From contig CBDBIN010000046.1 of assembly GCA_965206125.1 (NCBI GenBank), positions 1,054,001 to 1,118,000 of the forward strand: a DNA stretch of 64,000 nt. Direction: 5' to 3'. Positions 25,721 to 34,420 of the stretch are shown here, in pieces. The position numbers and the translations under genes are program-made. The notes under the pieces are model-generated. The model did no database searches. It saw nothing but the letters and a program-made list of their open reading frames with translations, and was not told the origin of the DNA. Source of the stretch: CAXWPM01 sp965206125. GTDB taxonomy: Bacteria > Acidobacteriota > Terriglobia > 20CM-2-55-15. Each line of letters opens with the position of its first letter. Positions within the stretch are counted from its first letter, which is position 1.

Positions 25721-28700
25721 TGACCCGCACCCGGTTGATCCTCCGTAACCTGACGCACTACTGGAGAACGAACCTTGCCGTCATCGCCGGCGTCGCAGCA
25801 GCGGTAGCGGTCCTGGCGGGCGCGCTCCTGGTTGGAGACTCCGTCCGTGCGAGCCTGCGGGATATGGTCATGGAGCGGCTCGGCCGAACCTCTTTCGTCG
25901 TGACCGCCGAAAACTTCTTCTCCGAAGACCTGGCAGGCACGCTCGCCGACGATCCGGTCTTCAGGCAGGCATTTGACGACGCAGCTGGGTTGATCGCAAT
26001 CGAAGGAGTGCTCACGGACGAAACGAGCCGACGTCGCGCATCAGGCGTTCTGGTCTACGGCGTGGACGACCGCTTCTGGCAGTTTCACGGGATGCCGGCA
26101 CGGCCGATGGAAGGCCGTCAGGCTCTGTTGAGCACCCCTCTGGCGGAGGAACTCGGCAGTGGGACCGGGGATTCGATCCTCCTCCGCGTTGAAAAGCCTT
26201 CGGCAGTTCCCGTGGACTCGCTGCACAGCGACAAGGACGACCTTGGCACGACCCTGCGTCTCAACTACGGCACGAGCCTGACCCTCGATGAGCTCGGCGA
26301 ATTCTCGCTTCGGCCTGGGCAGGGAGCCGTCCGTGCGGTGTTCGTGCCGCTCGAGGAACTGCAGAACGCGCTCGACCAGACAGCGCGCGTGAACAGCATC
26401 CTCGTGTCGGAACCTCGGAACGCCGCATCCGTCGAAGCCGATGCCGAACAGCTTGCCGATCGACTCGAAGCGACCATTGAGACTGCATACACGCTCGACG
26501 ACCTGGGCGTACGGCTAATCGAAACCCGCACCAGCGGCGGAGCACCCTTCGTGTCCGTCGAAAGTTCCCACCTGGTAATGAACGACGGTATTGCCGAGGC
26601 CACGATGGCGGCGGGCGATCGGCTGGGGTGGGATACCCGGGGAGTTTTTACGTACCTGGCGAACACGATCCGGATCGGCGACCGAGAGATCCCGTATTCG
26701 CTGACCGCCGCGCTCGACGGAAGTGAGTTCGCCGGGGGTTCGCCTCCCGGCGGCACCGACCCGGGCGGGGAGACCCCGATCTGGCTGAATGAATGGGCGT
26801 GGGACGACCTGGGAGCGACGTCAGGCGATACGGTTGAAGTCGACTACTACGTCTGGTTCGAGGGTGGCCGACTGGAGGCGAGAACGTCGTCATTTGTCCT
26901 GCGCGAATCGGTACCGATGAACGGGCTTGGTGGAGACCCCCAACTCGCTCCAACCTACCCGGGCATCTCCGAAGCGGACACGCTGGGCGAGTGGAACCCC
27001 CCGTTTCCCGTCGACCTCACACGCATACGGGACCGCGACGAAGACTACTGGGACGCCTACCGCACAGCGCCGAAAGCGTTCGTGCCTCTCGAGATCGGTC
27101 GCAGGCTCTGGGGCACGCGCTACGGATCACGGACGTCGATACGGCTCATGACGCCCGACGGGGAGCCGATCGACAACATGATCGATTCTGTCCGCGGAGC
27201 ACTGCGGGATGAGATCGATCCCCTCGCCGCAGGCTTCCAGGTTGTCGCCGTACGCGCGGCCGGCGGACAGGCATCCGGAGGTGCGATCGACTTCAGCTTG
27301 TACTTCATCTCCTTCAGCTTCTTCCTGGTGATCTCAGCCCTGCTTCTTGCGAGTCTTTTTTTTCGCCTGGGTATCGAACAGCGCCTGCGCGAAATCGGGC
27401 TTCTCGAAGCATTGGGATATTCCGCCGCGGATCTCGGGCGCCTCTTCCTGGCCGAAGGCGCGGTACTGGCGGGCCTGGGCAGCTTGATTGGCGCGGTGGG
27501 AGCGGCCGCCTACAGCGCGGTCATGGTGTACGGCCTCGGAACCTGGTGGGTCGACGCGGTGGGCACGTCGCAGCTGCGCCTGGAACTGTCCCCGCTCTCG
27601 CTGGGCGCCGGTGTCGTCGGAGGCATGCTGACTGCACTGGCCTGCATTCGTTGGACGTTACGGGGGTTGCGGACACTCTCCCCGAGAAGCCTGATCACCG
27701 GTGCGCCGAATTTGGACGCTTCCGGCCGTACCCGAACAAGAGCCTGGAGGCTGGCGGCCATCACGACACTTCTGGCGTTTGCTCTCCTGGGCCTGACTGC
27801 GCTTGGATGGCTGGCCGACGCCGCGGGTTTTTTCGGCGCGGGGGCGCTGCTGTTGACAGCTTCGCTCGCTGCGGCCTGGGGCTGGCTCGGATCGGAACGG
27901 CAAAGCGCACTGCTGCCCGAACGCGCCGGTGTTGTGCACATGGGCATCCGGAACGCTTCCTGGCGTCCCGGCCGCAGCCTGCTGTCGATGGCGATGGTGG
28001 CTTCGGCTGCGTTCATCCTGGTGTCGGTCGATGCCTTCCGCAAGGACGACAGTGGGGATGGACTCGACCTTGCTTCAGGAACCGGCGGCTTTGCCCTGCT
28101 TGCCGAGTCGTTGCTGCCGATTCCCCACGACCTGAACACGGCCGACGGGCAAGCGAGCACGACGCTCACGTCGGGTGAAATCGATGAATTGGAAGGCACG
28201 GACTTCTTCTCGTTCCGGCTCCGGGCCGGTGAGGACGTCAGCTGCCTGAACCTCTATCAGCCCAACAACCCCCGCATCCTGGGCGTGCCGCAGGCGCTGA
28301 TCGAAACCGGCAGATTTTTGTTCGGACGATCCACGATTGCCGAACCCGAAGAAGGTCAGAGCCCATGGGACCTGCTCAACCTGGAGTTCGAAGACGGGGC
28401 GGTCCCGGCCATCGCGGACGCGCATTCGCTCATGTACATCCTGAAGCGGAGTGTCGGCGACGACTTCGTCATCGAGCATGAGGGACGCCCGGTCAGGCTC
28501 CGCATCGTCGCCGCATTGTCGGACAGCCTGTTTCAAAGCGAGATGTTGATCTCGGAATCGAACTTCCTCGGACTATTCCCCTACGAGCCAGGGTACCGCT
28601 TCTTCCTGATCGACCCACCCGGCGACACCAACACCGACGTTGCTGTGGTACTCGAGGACGGTCTGGCCGATGCGGGGTTCGACGTCATGTCTGCGGCGGA

Positions 28701-29109
28701 AAAGCTGGCCATTTTCCACCGCGTAGAGAACACCTACATCTCCACATTCCAGACGCTCGGCGGCCTGGGTCTGTTGCTCGGGACGCTGGGTCTGGCCGCA
28801 GTGATGTTGAGGAATGTTCTCGAACGCCGGCGTGAGATGGCGCTCCTGCGCGCGGCCGGTTACCGGGGATCGGACCTGGCAAAACTCGTCCTGGCAGAGA
28901 ACTCGGTCTTGCTCCTGGGAGGTCTCGCCAGCGGCGGCCTGTCGGCAATGCTGGCGATCTCCCCTGCACTCATATCCCGGGGACTCGCGCCGGGAGCATC
29001 GCTCGTCCTGATCCTTGCCGCCGTCGTCGTCGTGGGTTTGACGGCTTCAGTCGTTGCCGTCGCGGCGATCGTCCGCGCACCTGTTCTTGCCGGCCTGCGG
29101 TCCGAGTGA
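25720..29109 (+). CDS. ABC transporter permease, large FtsX/MacB-like
   Basis: The product is 1129 residues, much longer than LolC/E or MacB. An N-terminal membrane span (about 18-38, LAVIAGVAAAVAVLAGALLVG) leads into a large extracytoplasmic domain of about 480 residues. Four or more spans follow at about 520-720 with an FtsX-like REIGLLEALGY coupling segment, then a further span and a second external domain, and a final three-span FtsX module with RREMALLRAAGYRGSDL. This duplicated arrangement is known from FtsX-type permeases of unknown substrate in several phyla. With its ATPase and the preceding glycosyltransferase it likely exports or flips a glycosylated or acylated product, or works on lipoproteins. 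Confidence 0.9.
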   Translation: MTRTRLILRNLTHYWRTNLAVIAGVAAAVAVLAGALLVGDSVRASLRDMVMERLGRTSFVVTAENFFSEDLAGTLADDPVFRQAFDDAAGLIAIEGVLTDETSRRRASGVLVYGVDDRFWQFHGMPARPMEGRQALLSTPLAEELGSGTGDSILLRVEKPSAVPVDSLHSDKDDLGTTLRLNYGTSLTLDELGEFSLRPGQGAVRAVFVPLEELQNALDQTARVNSILVSEPRNAASVEADAEQLADRLEATIETAYTLDDLGVRLIETRTSGGAPFVSVESSHLVMNDGIAEATMAAGDRLGWDTRGVFTYLANTIRIGDREIPYSLTAALDGSEFAGGSPPGGTDPGGETPIWLNEWAWDDLGATSGDTVEVDYYVWFEGGRLEARTSSFVLRESVPMNGLGGDPQLAPTYPGISEADTLGEWNPPFPVDLTRIRDRDEDYWDAYRTAPKAFVPLEIGRRLWGTRYGSRTSIRLMTPDGEPIDNMIDSVRGALRDEIDPLAAGFQVVAVRAAGGQASGGAIDFSLYFISFSFFLVISALLLASLFFRLGIEQRLREIGLLEALGYSAADLGRLFLAEGAVLAGLGSLIGAVGAAAYSAVMVYGLGTWWVDAVGTSQLRLELSPLSLGAGVVGGMLTALACIRWTLRGLRTLSPRSLITGAPNLDASGRTRTRAWRLAAITTLLAFALLGLTALGWLADAAGFFGAGALLLTASLAAAWGWLGSERQSALLPERAGVVHMGIRNASWRPGRSLLSMAMVASAAFILVSVDAFRKDDSGDGLDLASGTGGFALLAESLLPIPHDLNTADGQASTTLTSGEIDELEGTDFFSFRLRAGEDVSCLNLYQPNNPRILGVPQALIETGRFLFGRSTIAEPEEGQSPWDLLNLEFEDGAVPAIADAHSLMYILKRSVGDDFVIEHEGRPVRLRIVAALSDSLFQSEMLISESNFLGLFPYEPGYRFFLIDPPGDTNTDVAVVLEDGLADAGFDVMSAAEKLAIFHRVENTYISTFQTLGGLGLLLGTLGLAAVMLRNVLERRREMALLRAAGYRGSDLAKLVLAENSVLLLGGLASGGLSAMLAISPALISRGLAPGASLVLILAAVVVVGLTASVVAVAAIVRAPVLAGLRSE

Positions 29110-29122
29110 AGTCCCGAGACTC

Positions 29123-30001
29123 CTACGCTCCTCCGCCCACGATGGGATAGCCGGTCTGCATCCGCCAGTCGTTCCAGGAGCCCAGATAGACCCGGGCCGG
29201 AATACCGACATATCGAGCGGCGAAATACATGAGGCTGGCTCGCATGCCGATCGCGCAGTAAGTCACGGCCTGCTGCCCTGGAGTCATCCCCGCCTCTTCA
29301 AGCAGGGTGCGAATCGCCGCTTTGCTCTTGAACCGCTTTTCATCGAGGTCGGCAAACAAGTCCTGCCAGAGTACGAGATTCGAACCGGGCAGGTAGCCTT
29401 GATCGCGTTCCCTTTGCGTGCGGACGTCGAGGACATGAGTATCCGGATCCTCGAGACGGTCCCTCACCCACGCGGCGTCAACAATCACGTCGGTCGACGG
29501 CTTGGGAGTCAGGTGCCCGGTCCTCGGTTCGGCGGCACCTGTTGACACCGGCCGCCCCTCGCTCCGCCACGCGCTCATATTGCCACTCAACATCGACACA
29601 TGGTCGCCGTGGCCGATCGAAGCGAACGCCATGTAGAACCAGCCCACCTCCATCGCGCTCTCACCATAGATGACGATGCGGGCGTCGTCGGAAGCGCCGG
29701 CTTGGGACAACAGATCCGAGAGGGCATCGGGTTCGAGTACGCCGTGACCGGCGCCGAGCGTTGCGGAATGGGGGACGAGGCCTGCTCCCCGGATGTGCTC
29801 GCGCTCATAGGCCTGCTCCGAGCCGGTCGCCAGCACGACCAGGTCCGGGTCGTCCAGATGCTCTCCCAGCCAGGCTGTCGACACGATCATTTCCGCGCTT
29901 GGAGCGTGCTGCGTTGTGGTTGCCTCACCGTAGGTTCTGAAAAACCCGATCGCAACGGCTGCGACCACACCTAAGATCATGAATCCATTCCTTAAAGTCA
30001 T
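29123..30001 (-). CDS. Exported rhodanese-like sulfurtransferase
   Basis: The product is 292 residues: an N-terminal hydrophobic segment (signal or anchor, residues 7-22) and two rhodanese domains. The first is the inactive regulatory copy; the second has the catalytic loop CAIGMRAS with the persulfide Cys, after VLDVRTQRERDQGYLPG. The arrangement is that of thiosulfate/3-mercaptopyruvate sulfurtransferases, which move sulfane sulfur to cyanide or thiols. Export to the periplasm is inferred from the N-terminus. It is convergent with the ABC permease, 13 bases away. GGCGGAGG upstream of ATG 30001 is a good ribosome binding site. Confidence 0.88.
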   Translation of the reverse strand: MTLRNGFMILGVVAAVAIGFFRTYGEATTTQHAPSAEMIVSTAWLGEHLDDPDLVVLATGSEQAYEREHIRGAGLVPHSATLGAGHGVLEPDALSDLLSQAGASDDARIVIYGESAMEVGWFYMAFASIGHGDHVSMLSGNMSAWRSEGRPVSTGAAEPRTGHLTPKPSTDVIVDAAWVRDRLEDPDTHVLDVRTQRERDQGYLPGSNLVLWQDLFADLDEKRFKSKAAIRTLLEEAGMTPGQQAVTYCAIGMRASLMYFAARYVGIPARVYLGSWNDWRMQTGYPIVGGGA

Positions 30002-30141
30002 GTGCGAACCTCCGCCTGTTTCTTTTGTAGACGTTCAATAAGAGTAAAAGGTTTCATATCGATTGTCTAAAAGGGATTCGCCGGTGTACGCCGTCGGCCT
30101 CTGTCCCTATAATTGGGAGACCACTCAGGGAGGTTGTGACC

Positions 30142-31431
30142 TTGCGCACCCGAACCCTCATCGTCCTTCTCGTTCTAGCCGGCGTCTTGTGGATGCTGGG
30201 TCCGCCGGACCAACTCGTAGGCCAGCAGGGTTCGGCCGGCGTTCGCATGGTCGCTGTGGAGGGCGAAGGCGCCCGTTATTGGCCACGGTGGCGTGGACCG
30301 TCCGGGCAGGGTCTTGTTCCGGGGACCGGCTATCCCGATACCTGGTCCGGCACCGAGAACGTGCTTTGGAAGACCCCCGTTCCGGGCGAAGGCAATTCGT
30401 CGCCGATCGTCTGGGACGACAAGATCATTCTCACAACCTCATACGACCGGGGTCGTCGCCTGTCTCTTATCGCCTATGGTCGCTCCGACGGCGAACGGTT
30501 GTGGGAGAGGTTTGCTCCCGAAGGACGCGCCGAATCCGTCCATCAGAAGAACGGTCACGCCTCTGCGACGGCTCTCACCGATGGCGAGCATATCTATGTG
30601 TCGTTCGGTAGCCGGGGGTTGATGGCGTTCGACATGGACGGGGAACTCGTCTGGCACGAGGATTTCGGTGCGCTGAGCAACTACCACGGTTCGGCGGGGT
30701 CGCCGCTGCTCTACAAGGACATGATCATCCTCTACCAGGACCAGCGCTCCGGCTCGTTTGTAGCGGCTTTTGACAAGGACTCCGGCCGGGAGGTGTGGCG
30801 CACCGATCGCCAGGCGTCGGTCGGTTGGGGCACCCCCATCGCTGTTCATGTCGGCGATCACGACGAGATCATCGTGAGCGGTCAGCGCCGCGTCCAGGCG
30901 TACGACCCCGAAACGGGCGCGGAACTGTGGCGGTGCGGCGGGAACACATTCGAAGTCATCCCGACGCCCGTCGTCGGTTACGGCATGGTTTTCTGTTCTT
31001 CCGGACGGGCCGGGCCGACGCTGGCGATCCGGCCTGGTGGCTCGGGCGACGTTACAGACAGTCACCTCGAGTGGACGAGCCCTCGCGGATCACCGTTCGT
31101 TCCATCTCCAATCCTGTACGGCGATCAGCTGTACATGATCAACGACATGACGGGGATCGCCACCAGCTTCAAGGCCGAATCGGGAGATCTTGCGTGGCAG
31201 GGTCGGCTGAACATCGCGCACCGGGAAGGGTTTTCCGCTTCGCCCGTCGCGGTGAACGGGAAGCTGTTCTTCACCAACGACGAAGGGGAGACGTTCGTGC
31301 TGCGAGCCGGACCCGAGTTCGAAGTGCTGCACATCAATCGCATCGGTGAGCCGACGCTTGCCTCGCCCGCACTCGTCGATGGCAAGTGGTACATCCGGAC
31401 CGCGCGCAACCTGGTGGCGATCGGCCGTTAG
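30142..31431 (+). CDS. PQQ-like beta-propeller protein 1
   Basis: TTG 30142 lies eight bases after GGGAGG and begins LRTRTLIVLLVL, a signal segment. The next propeller gene starts the same way (TTG, LRTR), which supports this choice over GTG 30136. The 429-residue product has a Trp-rich start (YWPRWRGPSGQGLVPGTGYP) and repeated blades with (A/V)xDxxTGxxxW-like motifs such as AFDKDSGREVWRTD and AYDPETGAELWRC, the pattern of PQQ-like propellers (BamB/quinoprotein fold). It is probably periplasmic. Most such proteins do not bind PQQ and have no known substrate. Confidence 0.85.
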   Translation: MRTRTLIVLLVLAGVLWMLGPPDQLVGQQGSAGVRMVAVEGEGARYWPRWRGPSGQGLVPGTGYPDTWSGTENVLWKTPVPGEGNSSPIVWDDKIILTTSYDRGRRLSLIAYGRSDGERLWERFAPEGRAESVHQKNGHASATALTDGEHIYVSFGSRGLMAFDMDGELVWHEDFGALSNYHGSAGSPLLYKDMIILYQDQRSGSFVAAFDKDSGREVWRTDRQASVGWGTPIAVHVGDHDEIIVSGQRRVQAYDPETGAELWRCGGNTFEVIPTPVVGYGMVFCSSGRAGPTLAIRPGGSGDVTDSHLEWTSPRGSPFVPSPILYGDQLYMINDMTGIATSFKAESGDLAWQGRLNIAHREGFSASPVAVNGKLFFTNDEGETFVLRAGPEFEVLHINRIGEPTLASPALVDGKWYIRTARNLVAIGR

Positions 31432-31502
31432 GACCCGTCGCGGGGGCGTTTCGTTTCCATTTGTTTACATTCCGATGGGGTTGGGCCGCACCCGCCCCGT
31501 GC

Positions 31503-31508
31503 TAGAAT
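31503..31508 (+). promoter_or_regulatory. Possible -10 box of PQQ-like propeller 2
   Basis: TAGAAT lies about 40 bases before the gene. A weak -35 candidate, TTGGGC at 31481-31486, stands 16 bases upstream. This is a motif match only. Confidence 0.3.
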
Positions 31509-31545
31509 TTCGCCAGTTTTCAGCTGCGCTTTGAGGAGCAACACA

Positions 31546-32811
31546 TTGCGAACACGCATGATTCTGATCGCGGTCCTGTTACTCGGCACGGTGACGTTCG
31601 GATTCACCGGCGACAACTGGCCGCATTGGCGTGGGCCGACGGCGAACGGTGTAAGTGACGAGACAGATCTTCCCTTGCGCTGGGGTACGGAAGAGAACAT
31701 CCATTGGAAGCTCGACCTGCCAGGCCGCAGTGGTGCGACACCCATCATCTGGGGCGACCACGTCTTCGTCAATGTCTCCGACGGCGACAGCATTGAGCTC
31801 TGGGCTGTCAACCGCAAGTCCGGCGACGTGATGTGGAAGAAGGTGCTGGGCGGCGGGAACCGCCGGATACGAAAACACAACCACGCGACGCCTTCACCGG
31901 TTACCGATGGCGAGAGCGTGTGGGTCATGACCGGCACCGGTCTTCTGCGCCGACTCGATTTCGACGGCAACGAAATCTGGCAGCGCGACATCCAGTCTGA
32001 CTACTACCGGTTCGGGCTGAACTGGGGGTACGGCTCTTCCCCGTTGCTGCACGGAGATTCTATCTACATTCAGGTCCTGCACGGAATGCGGACCGACGAT
32101 CCGTCGTTCCTGTTGCGTATCGATAAGGAAACCGGCAAGACGGAGTGGTACATGGAACGGCCGACCCAGGCGAGGCGCGAGTCGCCGGATTCCTACACGA
32201 CTCCAGCGCTGGTCGAGACCGACAGCGGCCTGGAGCTCGTGATCACGGGCGGCGACGTCGTCACCGGGCACGACCTGGAAACGGGCGAGGAACTCTGGCG
32301 CGCCAACGGGCTGAACCCACGAAACAACGGGGCCTACCGCATCGTTGCGTCCCCGCTGGTGATGGGCGACATCATCGTTGCCCCGACACGCGAGCGGCCG
32401 ATGCTCATCCTGCGGGCCGGCGGTCGGGGTGACGTTACCGAATCCGCTCTGCTCTGGTCCACCAATTACGGTCCGGACGTTCCGACGCCGGTTAGCGATG
32501 GTACCTACCTCTACGTCCTGCGCGACAACGGCGTCCTGTACGTCCACAATCCGGTCACGGGTGAGGAAATTTACGGCGGCAAGCGCCTCCGGCCCGGCAC
32601 CTACAGTTCGTCGCCGGTGATCGCAGATGGCAGGATCTACTATACGAACGAGGACGGTGTTACGACGGTGATCAAGCAAGGCCCGGAATTCGAGATCCTG
32701 GCGGAAAACAGCATCAATGACTACACGCTAGCGTCGCCGGCGTTGGTCAAAGGTCAGATCTTCATCCGAAGCGACTTCGCCCTCTGGGCGATCGGCGAGC
32801 CGAAAGAGTAG
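31546..32811 (+). CDS. PQQ-like beta-propeller protein 2
   Basis: TTG 31546 follows GAGGAG at seven-base spacing and starts LRTRMILIAVLLLGTVTFGF, a signal peptide. The frame is open to 31531 but that would place the ribosome binding site inside the gene. The 421-residue product begins with NWPHWRGPTANGVSDETDLPLRW, typical for this group, and carries seven to eight propeller blades (for example WAVNRKSGDVMWKKV, GHDLETGEELWRANG). It is a clear paralogue of the gene just upstream and probably periplasmic. A perfect 22-base-arm hairpin starts directly at its stop codon. Confidence 0.87.
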   Translation: MRTRMILIAVLLLGTVTFGFTGDNWPHWRGPTANGVSDETDLPLRWGTEENIHWKLDLPGRSGATPIIWGDHVFVNVSDGDSIELWAVNRKSGDVMWKKVLGGGNRRIRKHNHATPSPVTDGESVWVMTGTGLLRRLDFDGNEIWQRDIQSDYYRFGLNWGYGSSPLLHGDSIYIQVLHGMRTDDPSFLLRIDKETGKTEWYMERPTQARRESPDSYTTPALVETDSGLELVITGGDVVTGHDLETGEELWRANGLNPRNNGAYRIVASPLVMGDIIVAPTRERPMLILRAGGRGDVTESALLWSTNYGPDVPTPVSDGTYLYVLRDNGVLYVHNPVTGEEIYGGKRLRPGTYSSSPVIADGRIYYTNEDGVTTVIKQGPEFEILAENSINDYTLASPALVKGQIFIRSDFALWAIGEPKE

Positions 32812-32878
32812 CGTGACGGTGCATTAATCCCAACTCAGGACCCTGATGGACCAGACTTGGGATTAATGCACCGTCACG
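32812..32878. repeat. Perfect hairpin repeat, copy 1
   Basis: Arms of 22 bases (32812-32833 and 32857-32878) are perfect reverse complements around a 23-base loop. It lies between two convergent genes and could terminate both. A second copy stands at 33868-33927 on the far side of the creatininase-like gene with the loop in reverse-complement orientation. There is no T-run, so a simple intrinsic terminator is not the full explanation. Confidence 0.9.
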
Positions 32879-32887
32879 AAACTGCTG

Positions 32888-33826
32888 CTACTGTCTGGTT
32901 CCAGCTCTTACCGCGTCGATAGCCTCAATGGTCAGCTTGGTCCTGAACTCGATCAGCTTTCTTCCCAACTCCTGCGTCTTCGACAGCGGCTCAAGGCTGA
33001 TGCCGTTGATAGACGCCCGACCCGCCTTCACGCGTTGCTCGAACCGGATCGCCTCGGGATCGATCACCGACATTATGGAGGTGATGCTCAATTCTTCATG
33101 GATCCCATCGGAGCCCGAGCTCGCGTTGTATTCCATCTCCTCCGGGATTCCGAGAGTTTCCTGGATGTACTTGCGCACTTGGGTGTGGTTGTAGAACTCC
33201 GGGATGTGATGGAAACTAGAGGGGTTGCCGTTGTATTTGGCGGTCAGGTTGTCGGCCGCAGTCTGCATCCCGCCACGGTTTCCTCCGCTGTCCCCGAGGA
33301 AGTAGACCTCGGTAAAGCCCATACCACGCAAGCTATCGCCCATGTCGGTCAGCAGGGCGGCATAGGTCTCCTGCGAGAGCCTCGGTCCGATGGATCCGCC
33401 AATGGAGACTTCTCCGCTCGGATTTCCCGGTTCCAGCGTCACCAGGGGCGCGACCAGGGTGTTCCCTAGCGTTCGCGCAACTGATTCGCCCATCAGCTTG
33501 TTGGAGTAATTGTGCTTGCCCGACGCCAAGTGAGGACCGTTCGATTCCAGGCCACCTGTCAGGATCAGGGCGGTCGTCATGCCACCTTCGACCGCGTCCC
33601 GAATCTCCATCCAGGTCAACTCTTCGAGCCACACGCTGTCTATGGCCTCAATGGGTCGGGGTTCGATACGCGCAGCCTCACGGGCCGCGGCTCGTTCTGC
33701 CTGCTGCTCGGGAGTCAACGGTGCGCCCCGACCACGCCCGCGCTGCGCGGCGGCAGGCTGCGCGGCCAGAGCCACGATCACGAACACACTCAGAAACAAG
33801 AAACCAATAGATTTCACTCGCTTCAC
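32888..33826 (-). CDS. Exported creatininase-family-like protein
   Basis: The start is set at GTG 33826 because GAGGAGAG precedes it directly; TTG 33850 is an alternative. A signal peptide (IGFLFLSVFVIVALAAQPAAAQ) and a low-complexity RGRGRG stretch lead into a creatininase-like domain (PF02633): LTWMEIRDAVEGGMTTALILTGGLESNGPHL and FLGDSGGNRGG match the family's E-HGPHLP and GNGGN regions. The first metal-site segment reads ESNGPHLASGKHN in place of the usual EQHGPHLP-xTD, so metal binding and activity may differ. Family enzymes hydrolyse cyclic or linear amides. The gene is bracketed by two copies of a hairpin repeat. Confidence 0.75.
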   Translation of the reverse strand: MKRVKSIGFLFLSVFVIVALAAQPAAAQRGRGRGAPLTPEQQAERAAAREAARIEPRPIEAIDSVWLEELTWMEIRDAVEGGMTTALILTGGLESNGPHLASGKHNYSNKLMGESVARTLGNTLVAPLVTLEPGNPSGEVSIGGSIGPRLSQETYAALLTDMGDSLRGMGFTEVYFLGDSGGNRGGMQTAADNLTAKYNGNPSSFHHIPEFYNHTQVRKYIQETLGIPEEMEYNASSGSDGIHEELSITSIMSVIDPEAIRFEQRVKAGRASINGISLEPLSKTQELGRKLIEFRTKLTIEAIDAVRAGTRQ

Positions 33827-33867
33827 GATCTCTCCTCGATTGTCTTTCAATCTAATAATTCTGCACA

Positions 33868-33927
33868 GTGCATTAATCCCAGGTCTGGTCCATCAGGGTC
33901 CTGGGTTGGGATTAGTGCACCGTCACG
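33868..33927. repeat. Hairpin repeat, copy 2, loop inverted
   Basis: Arms 33868-33881 and 33907-33920 pair with one mismatch; the right arm continues to CGTCACG as in copy 1, while the left arm is shorter. The loop is the reverse complement of the copy-1 loop at about 21 of 23 positions. After it, TCACGAAACTAACC occurs twice in tandem (33923-33936, 33937-33950), reaching into the end of the EamA-like gene. Confidence 0.85.
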
Positions 33928-33944
33928 AAACTAACCTCACGAAA

Positions 33945-34394
33945 CTAACCGGGGGGTTTGAAATAGAGCACCATGCCCGCGCCTCCGGCGGCCATCACAA
34001 AACCGAGATACAACAACGGATTGGGCGGGGCCTCCGGAGGATGCAGCCACATCGACACGACGACGTTCACCAACGGAGCCCCACCGAAGACGATCGGCAT
34101 CACGTAAGCGGGCAGACCGCCAGCCCGGAATGCGTAGATGATGCAGACGGCACCAAGGGCACCCAGGGCGCCGGCAAACGTCGCCATCGTTGTGCCCTGG
34201 CTTGTGAACCCGTTCAGCTCACCCGTGGCAGAAAGGGAAGCCACCGGAATCAGGACACCGATCAGAAAGTAGGCCAAGCCTACGCAAAGAAGCGCGCGCA
34301 TCGGACTACCCAGAGCGACCTGCCCTTGATGCAGGGTCGGACCGTACATTCCCCAGAAGACAACTGTGCCGAGCGCAAAAAGTACCCAGACCAT
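33945..34394 (-). CDS. Small EamA/DMT-like membrane protein
   Basis: From ATG 34394 the product is 149 residues with about five hydrophobic segments (VWVLFALGTVVFWGMYG, ALLCVGLAYFLIGVLIPV, MATFAGALGALGAVCIIYAF, YVMPIVFGGAPLVNVVVSMWL, LLYLGFVMAAGGAGMVLYF). The GxxGAxxxIYAFRxGGLP segment fits a half-size drug/metabolite transporter of the EamA type. The frame upstream of 34394 has no ribosome binding site. The last codons lie in a tandem repeat next to hairpin copy 2. Substrate unknown. It follows propeller 3 on the same strand by about 26 bases and may be in its operon. Confidence 0.7.
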   Translation of the reverse strand: MVWVLFALGTVVFWGMYGPTLHQGQVALGSPMRALLCVGLAYFLIGVLIPVASLSATGELNGFTSQGTTMATFAGALGALGAVCIIYAFRAGGLPAYVMPIVFGGAPLVNVVVSMWLHPPEAPPNPLLYLGFVMAAGGAGMVLYFKPPG

Positions 34395-34420
34395 CGATTT
34401 CCCCTGTCTAGAAGTTTTGA

